NCBI GenBank assembly: GCA_046758865.1
Contig: JBHIBD010000012.1
Span: 1 to 39,825, forward strand
Origin: JBHIBD01 sp046758865
GTDB lineage: Bacteria > Planctomycetota > Brocadiia > Brocadiales > Bathyanammoxibiaceae
Direction: 5' to 3'
DNA length: 39,825 nt
The notes below the pieces were generated by a model. The model saw only the letters and a program-made list of their open reading frames with translations. It was not told the origin of the DNA and did not search any database. The position numbers and the translations under genes are program-made. Shown here piece by piece: positions 23,264 to 32,505 of this stretch (the first letter of the stretch is position 1; each line of letters starts with the position of its first letter).

Positions 23264-23338
23264 TCTGTTTACAATGGAGATTTATCTTCTGTAGTCAATT
23301 TGACGAACTCAGCAGAGATACAACTTGAGCAATTAAAC

Positions 23339-24073
23339 ATGCCTGTACAGATAAAAGGCTTCATAGAAAATAGCCTCATCGAGTGGGAGGGAATGATAAG
23401 TTCCATAATCTTCCTCTCGGGTTGCAACTTCCGTTGCTCCTACTGTCACTCACCGAGCCTTGTCAATTCAACCGAAGATATGGAGACCATACCCCTTGAA
23501 GCCGTAACGAGTTACCTGAAAAAGAACAGAGCATGGGTGGATGGTGTCGTTATCTCAGGCGGAGAGCCCACCCTGCACAGTGGCCTTAAGGAACTCTTAA
23601 AGAAACTAAAGGCCCTGGGTCTTAAAGTAAAGTTGGACACCAATGGTACAAACCCTGCCTCTCTGGAGGAACTTATTGGAGATAGATTGCTTGACTGCAT
23701 AGCGATGGATGTAAAGGCCCCTCTTGAGGATAAAAATTATCAGGAAGCCGCTGGAAGACCATGTAATGTGCAGGACCTAAAACACAGCATTAAGCTTATA
23801 ATTGAAAGTGGGCTTGAACATGAATTTCGCACCACGGTGTGCCCCTCCTTCTTAGGAAAAGAAGAGATAGAAGATATTGCCCACACGCTCCAGGGGGCAA
23901 AGAGATATGTCTTACAGCCCTTCAGACCCAAGAACTGCCTGGAATCAAGCATGTCAAAGGTAACCCCTTACCCCCTCGAAAAACTGAGACATTTTAGAGA
24001 AATAGCCAGAGCCCACGTTGCAGACTGCTACATCAGGGGAGAGGCAGAACCCATAAACAGCCAAAATCGCTAA
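23339..24073 (+). CDS. nrdG: anaerobic ribonucleotide reductase activating protein (radical SAM, NrdG2 type)
   Basis: A 244-residue radical-SAM enzyme. The CxxxCxxC motif for the 4Fe-4S cluster is CNFRCSYC (Cys29, Cys33, Cys36 from this start), and VVISGGEPTL is the SAM-binding GGE. The N terminus (IKGFIENSLIEWEG, IIFLSGCNFRC) matches the long NrdG2 class, which generates the glycyl radical on NrdD. I prefer ATG 23339 because the protein then begins a few residues before IKGF, as in relatives. A TTG at 23300 would add 13 residues, and neither start has a good ribosome site. It would act on the NrdD above, whose radical glycine appears to be replaced by serine. Confidence 0.85.
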   Translation: MPVQIKGFIENSLIEWEGMISSIIFLSGCNFRCSYCHSPSLVNSTEDMETIPLEAVTSYLKKNRAWVDGVVISGGEPTLHSGLKELLKKLKALGLKVKLDTNGTNPASLEELIGDRLLDCIAMDVKAPLEDKNYQEAAGRPCNVQDLKHSIKLIIESGLEHEFRTTVCPSFLGKEEIEDIAHTLQGAKRYVLQPFRPKNCLESSMSKVTPYPLEKLRHFREIARAHVADCYIRGEAEPINSQNR

Positions 24074-24112
24074 AACCTCTTACAATTTGGCCCATGAAAG
24101 GAGGTGATATGA

Positions 24113-24169
24113 ATGGCAAAAAAGGCTAAGAAAAAGGCCAAGAAAAAGGCTAGAAAAAGAAGAAGATAA
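24113..24169 (+). CDS. 18-residue Lys/Arg-rich micro-ORF
   Basis: ATG at 24113 opens MAKKAKKKAKKKARKRRR, then stop. AAAGGAGGTGAT at 24097-24108 is a near-perfect complement to the 16S 3' end. The spacing to this ATG is 8 bases, ideal. A nearer ATG at 24109 opens a frame that stops after six codons. The peptide has three near-identical AKKK units and a basic tail, resembling histone H1-like or very small basic ribosomal proteins, but no family match is certain. It could bind nucleic acid or act as a leader peptide for the terminated leader before smc. It lies 39 bases after nrdG. Confidence 0.55.
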   Translation: MAKKAKKKAKKKARKRRR

Positions 24170-24188
24170 ACTTTTTCTAGGAAAAGTA

Positions 24189-24217
24189 TTGACAGCAACT
24201 AAGTAATCGGCTAATTA
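24189..24217 (+). promoter_or_regulatory. possible promoter upstream of the smc leader
   Basis: TTGACA at 24189-24194 is a perfect -35 box. At the standard 17-base spacing lies TAATTA (24212-24217), a poor -10 box. If used, the transcript would start near 24224 and contain the leader and terminator before smc. Confidence 0.35.
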
Positions 24218-24221
24218 GTAG

Positions 24222-24358
24222 TTGGGTGGCTGAGATGCGTTAACTTTTTTGGATCTTATGAAGTCTTCGAGGGTTAAGCCTCTCAGAGTCACAAATCCTA
24301 ACGGGCCCAATTTGTAAGGGAAGAGTGCTTCCATGGGAGATGGGAGCACTCTTTTTTT
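24222..24358 (+). ncRNA. candidate structured leader or small RNA before smc
   Basis: This gene-free stretch holds several short pairings: CTGAG with CTCAG, GAGG with CCTC around GTTAAG near 24267-24290, and CAAAT with ATTTG near 24293-24314. It ends in a strong terminator. I recognise no Rfam-type core (6S, SRP, riboswitch classes). It is either a terminated small RNA or an attenuator leader of smc. Confidence 0.4.
24322..24358 (+). terminator. strong intrinsic terminator 19 bases before smc
   Basis: The left arm 24322-24334 (AGAGTGCTTCCAT) pairs with 24340-24352 (ATGGGAGCACTCT) over 13 pairs, with one G-T wobble and a 5-base loop. T7 follows at 24352-24358. This is the best terminator in the window, yet only 19 bases separate it from the smc ATG, which leaves no room for a promoter. 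Confidence 0.9.
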
Positions 24359-24377
24359 CATCCACACAAAATAGACC

Positions 24378-27300
24378 ATGCAACTAGCAAAGTTAGAGCT
24401 CTACGGCTTTAAATCCTTTGCGGACAAGACCGAATTCAACTTCGGCCCTGGCACTACTATGATCGTAGGCCCAAACGGCTGTGGCAAGAGCAACGTTGTA
24501 GACGCAGTTAAGTGGGTACTCGGCGAGCAGGGCACCAAGACCCTCAGGGCCAATGAGATGGTTGACGTAATCTTTAGCGGCAACTCAAACCGCCCCTCCC
24601 AGGGATACGCCGAGGTCTCTGTAACCATCCTCAACCACAAGGGCCTCCTTCCAATCGAATACCAGGAGGTCAGCATCACTCGCCGACTCTACTCCTCAGG
24701 AGAGTCAGAATACTACTTAAACAAACAACTCTGCCGCCTCAAGGACATCAAAGAACTCCTCATGGACACGGGCCTGGGCACAAACTGCTACTCTCTCATA
24801 GAACAAGGGGAGGTAGACGTGCTCCTGCAGGCCAATGCCCAAGAACGCAGGGTAGTCTTCGAAGAAGCTGCCGGGATAAGTAAATACAAGGCAAAGAAAA
24901 AGACGGCTATAAGCAAGCTGGAAAAGACAGAACAAAATCTGCTGCGTCTGGGCGACATTATAGAAGAAGTTCAGAAACAACTCCGATCAGTCAAACTCCA
25001 GGCCGCCAAGGCAAGGAGGTATAGAGAATACACAGAGAGACTAAAAGAACTCAAAATACAGTGGAGCCTTAAGACTCTTCATGAACTCGATGCAAAACAG
25101 CGAGAGGTCCTTTCCAGAATAGCAGCCAACTCCGAGCGCAGCAAAGACCTTCTCAACCAAAAAGAGTCTTTGAAACAACAAAAGATGAACCTAGAGGAAA
25201 AACTCTCTCATATAGGTGCGCAGCTTTCGCATATACACACAGAACTGGTAACCCTCAACGGTCAGATAACAAGCTCAAGGGACAAAATATCCCTGGATAC
25301 CCAGCGAATTCAGGAACTGGAGTTTCAGAGGATGAAGGCCATCCAGCACATCGAGGCCCTAGAGGAAAAGGTGGAGGAAACAAAAAACAGGCACTTTACC
25401 ACCAGCCGTGAACTCGCCGAAACCACACAGGAAATAACCACCTTCCAGGAAATGCTTGACCAGCAAAGGACCGAACTAGACCAGGTCAATCAGGCATCTA
25501 AAGGGCTCCAGGAGGAGATAGAAAGGAAAAAGTCCCAAGTAATAGACGCCCTCAAGCACCAGTCGCGCCTACAGAACGACATCGATTTCACAAACCACGA
25601 GAGACAATCCCTGGTAAACAAGAGAACCAGACTAGAGGAGCGTCTCACCAACATATCTCAGGAAATGGAGCGTAATTATTTAGAAAGAAAAGCCCTTGAG
25701 GAGAAAAAAGACCGAATCGACACTGAGATAACGAATCTTGAAGAGAAGCTGGCGGAATTGGCCTCTAAGGAGAAATCCCTGAGAGGAGAAGTAAGCACCG
25801 TAGACGAGGCCTTATTTAAAAAGAGAAGCCTCCTTACAGCAAAACAGTCACGCCAGGAAGTTCTGAAAGACCTGGAGATAAGGGCGCTTGGAGTAGATGT
25901 GGGGACCCAAGCTGTGCTGGAAGAGTCCTGCAACCACAACAGCAACAGCCTCCTGGGCATCCACGGCATAGTAGCTGATATGCTAAAGGTTGACCTGCCC
26001 AACGCCTTGGCTATCGAGGCTGCCTTAGGACTCAAGGTCCAGGCAGTTATTACCCAGACCACCCAAGATGCCATCCGCGCCCTATCACACTTGGAAGACA
26101 CCCAGAAGGGAAGGGCCACATTCATACCAATGGACTCCCCAGAATCTGAGCAAAATGGTCCCTTAATCACATCCGAAGAGGGAGTAGTAGCAAGGGCCTT
26201 TGACCTGGTAAACCCAAATGAGACTTATATGCCTATTGTAAGGAAACTACTCTATAACACTATCGTTGCCAGAGACCTCTCACACGCCCTTGAGCTCTCA
26301 AAGAAATACCCCGAGGCCCGCTTCGTCACCCTTAAAGGGGAAATTATCGAACCCGATGGCTCCATAGCCGGGGGCGCCACCAAAGGGCAGCCCGGACTCG
26401 TATCCAGAAGGAGCGAACTGGAAACCATAGAACGTGAGGTCTCCCATATATCAAGCGAAATCAAGGCCGCAGAGCTTGCAAGGGGAGAACTACAAAAGAG
26501 GGGAAAAGAACTAGAGGACCTTACCGAGGGGCTAAAGAAACGCCTTGGAGAGCGTCAAATGGCGCGGTTGTCCATCGAGAAGGACATCCACGAGCAAGAC
26601 CTCAAGCTCAAGACCCTGGAGGAAGAAAAAGGCGTAAACAGCGCCGAAATCATTGAAACAAACCGCCTCCTCGAACAGTTATCTTCGAAAGAAAACGCCC
26701 TCAAGAGGGACCTAGAAGAGGCCCTTTTCAACAGTAAACGGACAGAAGACGAGATAAAAGCTGCCTCAGAATGCCTCCTGGAGAAACAGTCCCACAAAGA
26801 CACCACAGAGGCAAAGCTAACCGAGCTCAAGGTGACTCTGGCAAGCAAACAAGAAAAGAAATATGGGCTATCTGAAGCCCTGACTCGTCTAGAAGAAAGC
26901 ACTCAAGAGGCGCAAATAGAACTCAACCTCAACATCCAAGAAAAAGAAAACTGTGAGGAAAAAAAGATTGAGACCCAAAGAGACGTGGACACACTTGAGG
27001 CACTGGTGCGAGAACTAGAGGAGAAAAAGTCCGTTCTCCAGTCTGAGCAGGCCACCAAGGAAGAGGAAGAAAAGAACATGCGCGATGACCAGGCTCCCCT
27101 TGCAGCAAAAATACAGGAGAAGGATCAGGAATACTCTGCCCTCCAAGAAGAGCTCCAGGAGTTGAGGCTAAAGGAAAAGGAGTTTGAAATAAAGCAGGCA
27201 GACCTGGAGGAGCGTGTAAGGGAGGAATTTCAGGTACAAATCTCCGAAATCAAAGCCGAGGAAATAGACTGGGCTACAGCCACTCAGGAGATAGAAGAAC

Positions 27301-27971
27301 TCAGGAGAAAGATAGAAAGAATCGGCAACGTCAATCTGGAGGCCCTGGAGGAACAAGAGCAGTTGGAGATAAGGGAACGGTTTTTACTCAACCAACAAGA
27401 AGATCTCCTTAAGGCAAAGAATTCCCTATCGGACATAATAAGGAAGATCAACCAAACTTGTAGAGAGCTTTTTGAAAAGAGCTTTGAAGAGATACGTGAG
27501 AACTTTAACACAATGTTCCGTAAGCTCTTCGGTGGCGGAAAGGCCCATATATACCTAGAAGAAGGGATGGACATCCTAGACGCCGGCATCGAGATAGTAG
27601 CCCAGCCGCCGGGCAAGGACCTCCGTTCCATAAGTCTTCTCTCCGGTGGTGAAAAGTCCATGACCGCTGTGGCGCTCCTATTTGCCATATTTCAGACCAA
27701 ACCCAGCCCCTTCTGCATACTAGACGAGGTCGACGCTGCCCTAGACGAGAGCAACATCACCCGCTTCGCACATGTAGTAAAGGAATTCACCGAAAACTCT
27801 CAGTTTATCATCATAACCCACAACAAGCGTACAATGGGCATAGCAGATGCGCTATATGGAATCACCATGCAGGAATCCGGAGTCTCTAAAAAGGTAGCCG
27901 TCAAACTCGAAGAGATAGAAAGGCAAAAAGCCTTAGAGCAATCTAGCAAGAAAGAAATGGTCGGCACATAA
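24378..27971 (+). CDS. smc: chromosome segregation ATPase SMC
   Basis: A 1197-residue SMC, full length for the family, acting with ScpA (gene at 13822) and ScpB in chromosome folding. The Walker A is GPNGCGKSN at residues 31-39. Long coiled coils span about 165-500 and 690-1020. The hinge (about 525-680) contains GIHGIVADML and ATFIPMD. The ABC signature LSGGEKSMTA is at about 1088-1097 and Walker B FCILDEVDAALD near 1112-1123. The basic/polar tail is short. The ATG has no obvious Shine-Dalgarno. It follows a strong terminator by 19 bases, so its transcription must come by read-through or an unseen promoter within the terminated leader. Confidence 0.97.
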   Translation: MQLAKLELYGFKSFADKTEFNFGPGTTMIVGPNGCGKSNVVDAVKWVLGEQGTKTLRANEMVDVIFSGNSNRPSQGYAEVSVTILNHKGLLPIEYQEVSITRRLYSSGESEYYLNKQLCRLKDIKELLMDTGLGTNCYSLIEQGEVDVLLQANAQERRVVFEEAAGISKYKAKKKTAISKLEKTEQNLLRLGDIIEEVQKQLRSVKLQAAKARRYREYTERLKELKIQWSLKTLHELDAKQREVLSRIAANSERSKDLLNQKESLKQQKMNLEEKLSHIGAQLSHIHTELVTLNGQITSSRDKISLDTQRIQELEFQRMKAIQHIEALEEKVEETKNRHFTTSRELAETTQEITTFQEMLDQQRTELDQVNQASKGLQEEIERKKSQVIDALKHQSRLQNDIDFTNHERQSLVNKRTRLEERLTNISQEMERNYLERKALEEKKDRIDTEITNLEEKLAELASKEKSLRGEVSTVDEALFKKRSLLTAKQSRQEVLKDLEIRALGVDVGTQAVLEESCNHNSNSLLGIHGIVADMLKVDLPNALAIEAALGLKVQAVITQTTQDAIRALSHLEDTQKGRATFIPMDSPESEQNGPLITSEEGVVARAFDLVNPNETYMPIVRKLLYNTIVARDLSHALELSKKYPEARFVTLKGEIIEPDGSIAGGATKGQPGLVSRRSELETIEREVSHISSEIKAAELARGELQKRGKELEDLTEGLKKRLGERQMARLSIEKDIHEQDLKLKTLEEEKGVNSAEIIETNRLLEQLSSKENALKRDLEEALFNSKRTEDEIKAASECLLEKQSHKDTTEAKLTELKVTLASKQEKKYGLSEALTRLEESTQEAQIELNLNIQEKENCEEKKIETQRDVDTLEALVRELEEKKSVLQSEQATKEEEEKNMRDDQAPLAAKIQEKDQEYSALQEELQELRLKEKEFEIKQADLEERVREEFQVQISEIKAEEIDWATATQEIEELRRKIERIGNVNLEALEEQEQLEIRERFLLNQQEDLLKAKNSLSDIIRKINQTCRELFEKSFEEIRENFNTMFRKLFGGGKAHIYLEEGMDILDAGIEIVAQPPGKDLRSISLLSGGEKSMTAVALLFAIFQTKPSPFCILDEVDAALDESNITRFAHVVKEFTENSQFIIITHNKRTMGIADALYGITMQESGVSKKVAVKLEEIERQKALEQSSKKEMVGT

Positions 27972-28156
27972 GAGTCGGCAACGTAGTCCCCACACCGTAG
28001 TGTCCACCTACATGTACCCTTATTCTACAGGATGCTGCTACATCTCCAAATCATTTTAAGTCTTTCCATATACTAAAGATAGATTCTACCGTTATTGCCG
28101 TCCCAGACCGACCCCTGCAAAAAGGAATTCCCTCATTGTAGTAAGAGAAAATGGGG

Positions 28157-28185
28157 TTGATTTCATATAATATTAGAGTTAAAAT
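28157..28185 (+). promoter_or_regulatory. upstream promoter of the acs cluster (P1)
   Basis: TTGATT at 28157-28162, a 17-base spacer and TAAAAT at 28180-28185. The predicted transcript starts at about 28192, exactly at the double inverted repeat. The preceding 27972-28156 holds no gene, terminator or repeat that I can support. Confidence 0.5.
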
Positions 28186-28190
28186 GAAGA

Positions 28191-28258
28191 TTCTCGCCAT
28201 AAGCCATGAGTTTCAGCTATCAGTGTCCTCCTCTCCTATTGGGAGGACCTTGCGAGAA
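28191..28258. promoter_or_regulatory. double inverted repeat between acs promoters
   Basis: The outer arms TTCTCGC (28191-28197) and GCGAGAA (28252-28258) enclose the inner arms GTCCTCC (28225-28231) and GGAGGAC (28242-28248). The outer right arm overlaps the P2 -35 box. It could be an operator or an RNA hairpin in the P1 transcript. Confidence 0.45.
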
Positions 28259-28279
28259 ATTAAAAGCCTGCTGTATAAT
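28250..28279 (+). promoter_or_regulatory. downstream promoter of the acs cluster (P2)
   Basis: TTGCGA at 28250-28255, an 18-base spacer and a perfect TATAAT at 28274-28279. The predicted start near 28286 falls in a tandem repeat. acsA begins at 28352 with AAGGAG upstream. Confidence 0.6.
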
Positions 28280-28299
28280 GGCGTTTTATAATGGCGTTT
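28274..28299 (+). repeat. 13-bp perfect tandem repeat containing TATAAT
   Basis: TATAATGGCGTTT occurs twice head to tail (28274-28286, 28287-28299). It duplicates the -10 box of P2, so a one-repeat gain or loss would shift or double the promoter. Confidence 0.75.
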
Positions 28300-28351
28300 A
28301 TTGTGAGGAAGTCTTTCACCAGGTATAAAGCCACTACATAAGGAGAAGTAA

Positions 28352-30310
28352 ATGCAGCCTAAAAACAAAAATCAGGCTGAAAACAAACTCGCCGAAGAGA
28401 TGCTGAAGAGGATGAAAGAAGGCGGGGTAGAGTCCATATATGACCGTTACGAGGCCCAGCAGCCTCAGTGTGGTTTTGGGCTGGTAGGGCTGTGTTGCAG
28501 GCATTGCAATATGGGACCCTGTAACGTAGACCCCTTCGGTAGAGGACCTCAGAAGGGCATCTGCGGCGCAGACGCTAACACCATTACAGCCAGACACTTC
28601 GCCAGAGCCGTCGCTGCCGGCGCAGCCGCCCACTCAGACCACGCCAGGGCCGTCGCCCAGCTACTCGTCGCTACGGCCAGGGGAGAGGCCCCAGGCTACA
28701 AGATAAAGGATGAGGAAAAGCTGATGATGGTGGCCGAGTGGTTTGATGTAAAGACCGAGGGTAGGAAAATCGAGGAGATTGCTGAGGAGGTAGGCGAAAT
28801 GGCCCTGGCCGAATTTGGCAAGTCATATGGCCACCAGCACTTTACCAAACGCGCCCCCGAGACCAGACAGAAGCTCTGGGAGAAGCTGGGCATCCTCCCA
28901 CGCGCCATCGACCGCGAGGTAACAGAAAGCATGCACCGCACGGGCATGGGCGCCGACCAGGATTACAAAAACCTGATTCGTCAGGCCAGCCGCACTTCAC
29001 TTGCAGATGGCTGGGGTGGCTCCATGATAGCCACCGAACTCCAGGACGTCCTCTTTGGGACACCGAAGCCCATCAGAGGTAAGGCAAACCTGGGTGTGCT
29101 CAAGGAAGACGAGGTGAACATCCTGGTACACGGTCATGAGCCCCAACTCTCCGAGATGGTGGCCCTGGCCTCTCAAGACCCCAATCTTATTAAGGCTGCT
29201 CAGGCCGTAGGTGCAAAGGGTATCAACTTAGCAGGGATATGCTGTACTGCTAACGAACTCCTCATGCGCCACGGGATACCGATGGCAGGCCACATGAAAA
29301 TGCAGGAGATGGCCATCGCCACGGGGGCAATTGAGGCAGTCATTGTTGATGTACAGTGCATCATGCAAGCCGATGTAGAGACGGCTAAGTGCTTCCATAC
29401 CAAGTTGATTACCACATCCCCAAAGGCACGTATCGCTGGGGCTGAACACGTTGCGGTAAGCGATGAGAACGCCCTGGAGAGGGCAAAGAAGATCGTCTGG
29501 ACGGCTATCGACAACTATCCCAACCGAGACCGCTCAAGGGTATTTATCCCCGAGAACGCGGAGAAGGAGATGGTGGTTGGTTTCAGTCATGAGACCATAA
29601 AATACATGTTGGGGGGCAAATTCAGGGCCAGCTACAAACCACTTAACGACAACATCATAAACGGAAGGATACGTGGCGTAGCGGGCGTAGTGGGCTGTAC
29701 CAGCCCAAAGGTCCTGCCAGGCCACCAGCCCTACATAGACCTGGTAAAGGAGCTAATTGCCAACAATATACTGGTGGTTGAGACTGGATGTGCTGCCACA
29801 GAGTGCGGCAAGGAGGGTCTCATGATCCCAGAACTCCAAGAAGCCTGTGGCGAGGGCCTCAGAGAGGTATGCGAGGCCGTCGGTATACCACCGATACTTC
29901 ACGCCGGGGCCTGTGTGGACAACAGCCGTATCCTCATCGCCTGCTCAGAGATTGTAGCGGTAGGCGGGCTTGGCAACGACATAAGCGAACTTCCTGTGGC
30001 CGGGGCATGTTTTGAGTGGATGCACGAGAAGGCCCTCTGTATAGGACAGTTCTTTGTCGCATCCGGCATCTTTACCATATTTGGGATAAACTCTCCTGTC
30101 CAAGGTGCGCCAGACGTGCAAAAGTGGCTTACCGAGGGGTTGGAAGAGGAGCTCGGAGGTAAGTGGGCCTTCGAACCGGACATAAAGAAGGTTGCAAAAC
30201 TGATGATGGACCACATAGAAAAGAAAAGAGATGCGCTCGGTATCAACGTTGCCGCCGAGCGAAAGCTTTACGACATGGAAGACAGACGCAAACTTGATAT
30301 AAACATCTGA
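28352..30310 (+). CDS. acsA: anaerobic Ni-Fe carbon monoxide dehydrogenase catalytic subunit
   Basis: A 652-residue CODH that reduces CO2 to CO (or the reverse) for acetyl-CoA synthesis. The D-cluster cysteines Cys40 and Cys48 and the B-cluster Cys49, Cys52, Cys57 and Cys71 have the same spacing as Moorella CODH. C-cluster regions are present: GHEPQLSEM (His), GICCTANELL, DVQCIMQ, GVVGCTSPK, VETGCAATECGKEG and HAGACVDNSR. The length is somewhat below that of Moorella AcsA (about 674). It is the first gene of the acs cluster and lies 10 bases before acsB, so it is the CODH of a CODH/ACS complex, not a stand-alone CooS. The ribosome site is AAGGAG. Expression is probably from P1/P2 upstream. 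Confidence 0.96.
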   Translation: MQPKNKNQAENKLAEEMLKRMKEGGVESIYDRYEAQQPQCGFGLVGLCCRHCNMGPCNVDPFGRGPQKGICGADANTITARHFARAVAAGAAAHSDHARAVAQLLVATARGEAPGYKIKDEEKLMMVAEWFDVKTEGRKIEEIAEEVGEMALAEFGKSYGHQHFTKRAPETRQKLWEKLGILPRAIDREVTESMHRTGMGADQDYKNLIRQASRTSLADGWGGSMIATELQDVLFGTPKPIRGKANLGVLKEDEVNILVHGHEPQLSEMVALASQDPNLIKAAQAVGAKGINLAGICCTANELLMRHGIPMAGHMKMQEMAIATGAIEAVIVDVQCIMQADVETAKCFHTKLITTSPKARIAGAEHVAVSDENALERAKKIVWTAIDNYPNRDRSRVFIPENAEKEMVVGFSHETIKYMLGGKFRASYKPLNDNIINGRIRGVAGVVGCTSPKVLPGHQPYIDLVKELIANNILVVETGCAATECGKEGLMIPELQEACGEGLREVCEAVGIPPILHAGACVDNSRILIACSEIVAVGGLGNDISELPVAGACFEWMHEKALCIGQFFVASGIFTIFGINSPVQGAPDVQKWLTEGLEEELGGKWAFEPDIKKVAKLMMDHIEKKRDALGINVAAERKLYDMEDRRKLDINI

Positions 30311-30320
30311 GGAGGGGTTT

Positions 30321-32501
30321 ATGTCTAGAATAATTTGCACGGCTGCTATCCGCGGTGCACACAAGATAGTCAAGCGTGCTGAAGATAAACTGAACGAAGC
30401 CATCGACAAGAAGGGTAAAGACCACAAGGTTGAGTTCCCCAACACGGCATACTTCTTTCCCATAATCTACTCCATGACGAGTATAGAAGTTAAGACCCTC
30501 GGTGAATTCCAACCCGTGTTGGAACGTGCAAAGGATTTGATACCACCCGTCCCCAGCAGCAAACACTGGCTGCCGTATTTGGGACAGGCCCTGGACGCAG
30601 GAATGGCCACCCTCTTCGCCGAAGAGATCATAGAGGCGTGCAAATATCTGATAGGGCCTAACCCTGTTGAAGGTATATGGCTGGGGGCAGCTGACGACGT
30701 GATACTCCGAGAAAGGGGCATAGAGTTTGTGGATGGCACCGCCCCTGGGTTCGCTGCCATTGTGGGTGCTGCACCCGACGCAGAAACGGCCGTAAAGATA
30801 GCTCGAGAACTCCAAGAAAAGAACCTCTATATCTTCATGTCTGCCGAGACCCACGGTGTAAGCTTTGCAGAGCAGTTGGCTAGTCAAGGTGTACAACTTG
30901 GGTGGAAGACACGATTAGTACCGTTTGGCAAGGACATCAGCGCCACTGTGTACTCCCTCGGCTTTGCCAACCGCGCGGCTATGTCATTCGGCGCCGTTAA
31001 GCCAGGCGACTTTCGACACAACCTGCTATATAACAAGGGCCGCATCTTTGCCTTTGTCATGGCCTTGGGAGAGGTGGACGACGAAAAATATGCCAACGCA
31101 GCCGGGGCAATAAACTACGGCTTCCCAACCATTGCTGACACGGACATCCCAGCGATACTGCCCACCGGTGTCTGTACCTACGAGCACGTGGTACCACTGG
31201 TGCCCCATGATAAGATAGTGGAAAAGGCCATAGAGGTAAGGGGGCTAAAGGTCTCTATCCACAAGATAGATATCCCTGTTTCCTACGGCCCTGCATTTGA
31301 AGGGGAGAGAATTAGAAAAGATGATATGTACGTCGAACTCGGTGGCCCAAAGGCTCATGGCTTTGAGTACGTGACCATGAAGGACATCCATGAGATAGAA
31401 GAAGGTAAGATACAACTAATCGGCCCCGACCTCGAAGAGTTTGAAGAGGGTTCATCCATAAACATTGGCATCTATGTGGAGGTGGCGGGTCGTAAGATGC
31501 AGAAGGACTTTGAGCCCATACTGGAGCGCCAGATACACCGCTTCCTGGGTGAGGCCCAGGGCATCTTCCACATGGGTCAGCGCGACCAGATACGCCACCG
31601 CATAAGCGAGGAAGGCTTCAAGACGGGCCTCAGGCTGGCGCACATCGGTACCATCCTCCATGCAAAATTCCACGAGGAATACGGGGCCATCGTAGACAAA
31701 GTGCGGGTGACCATTTATACCAAGGAATCAGATGTAGAAAGGCTCCTGGGAGAGGTACACCAGGCATTTGCAGAAAGGGATAAGCGTATAATGGGGATGA
31801 CCGACGACTCCGTTAATCTCTTCTACAGTTGCACCCTTTGCCAGAGCTTTGCACCCACCCACGTATGCGTCATATCCCCCGAACGCTCCGGGCTATGCGG
31901 CTCTGTGAGCTGGTTGGATGGCAAGGCCTCTTACGAGATTACGCCTACAGGGCCCAACCAACCCATAGAAAAGGGCGCCGTTGTCAACCAAGAAATGGGA
32001 CAGTGGGAGGGTGTTAATCGGTTCCTGATGGATGCCTCCAGCCGAAAGTTCGAGAGGGTAAGCATGTACAGCATGCTGGCAGACCCCATGACCAGCTGTG
32101 GCTGCTTTGAGTGCATCTCGGTGTTACTGCCAATGTGCAACGGCATAATGACCGTACACAGGGATTACACAGAGATGACCCCATGCGGGATGAAGTTTTC
32201 CACGCTTGCCGGCTCAGTGGGTGGCGGGCAGCAGACGCCTGGATTTGTGGGCCACAGCAAGCTTTTCCTGGCAAGCAAGAAGTTTATCTCCGCAGACGGC
32301 GGCCTGGCGAGGCTTGTCTGGATGCCCAAGGAGCTCAAAGAAGAGATGGGGCACCTCATCGAAAAGACGGCCTCCGAGCTTGGGCTTGAAGACTTCCTCA
32401 ACAAGATTGCCGATGAAACCATCGCCTCAACGGAGGAAGAGGTATTGAATTACATGCAGCAAATCAATCACCCTGCACTTTCACTAAACGCACTGATATA
32501 G
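30321..32501 (+). CDS. acsB: CO-methylating acetyl-CoA synthase AcsB
   Basis: A 726-residue bacterial-type ACS (Moorella AcsB about 729) that joins CO, a methyl group from the corrinoid protein and CoA. It has the N-terminal CODH-contact domain, which archaeal CdhC lacks. The A-cluster cysteines are all present: Cys504, Cys507, Cys516 and Cys526 in SCTLCQSFAPTHVC and GLCG, and Cys593 and Cys595 in SCGCFEC. Their spacing equals that of Moorella (506, 509, 518, 528, 595, 597). The ribosome site is GAGGAGGGG. It is co-transcribed with acsA, and clpP-like and acsC follow within a few bases. Confidence 0.97.
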   Translation: MSRIICTAAIRGAHKIVKRAEDKLNEAIDKKGKDHKVEFPNTAYFFPIIYSMTSIEVKTLGEFQPVLERAKDLIPPVPSSKHWLPYLGQALDAGMATLFAEEIIEACKYLIGPNPVEGIWLGAADDVILRERGIEFVDGTAPGFAAIVGAAPDAETAVKIARELQEKNLYIFMSAETHGVSFAEQLASQGVQLGWKTRLVPFGKDISATVYSLGFANRAAMSFGAVKPGDFRHNLLYNKGRIFAFVMALGEVDDEKYANAAGAINYGFPTIADTDIPAILPTGVCTYEHVVPLVPHDKIVEKAIEVRGLKVSIHKIDIPVSYGPAFEGERIRKDDMYVELGGPKAHGFEYVTMKDIHEIEEGKIQLIGPDLEEFEEGSSINIGIYVEVAGRKMQKDFEPILERQIHRFLGEAQGIFHMGQRDQIRHRISEEGFKTGLRLAHIGTILHAKFHEEYGAIVDKVRVTIYTKESDVERLLGEVHQAFAERDKRIMGMTDDSVNLFYSCTLCQSFAPTHVCVISPERSGLCGSVSWLDGKASYEITPTGPNQPIEKGAVVNQEMGQWEGVNRFLMDASSRKFERVSMYSMLADPMTSCGCFECISVLLPMCNGIMTVHRDYTEMTPCGMKFSTLAGSVGGGQQTPGFVGHSKLFLASKKFISADGGLARLVWMPKELKEEMGHLIEKTASELGLEDFLNKIADETIASTEEEVLNYMQQINHPALSLNALI

Positions 32502-32505
32502 ATTG

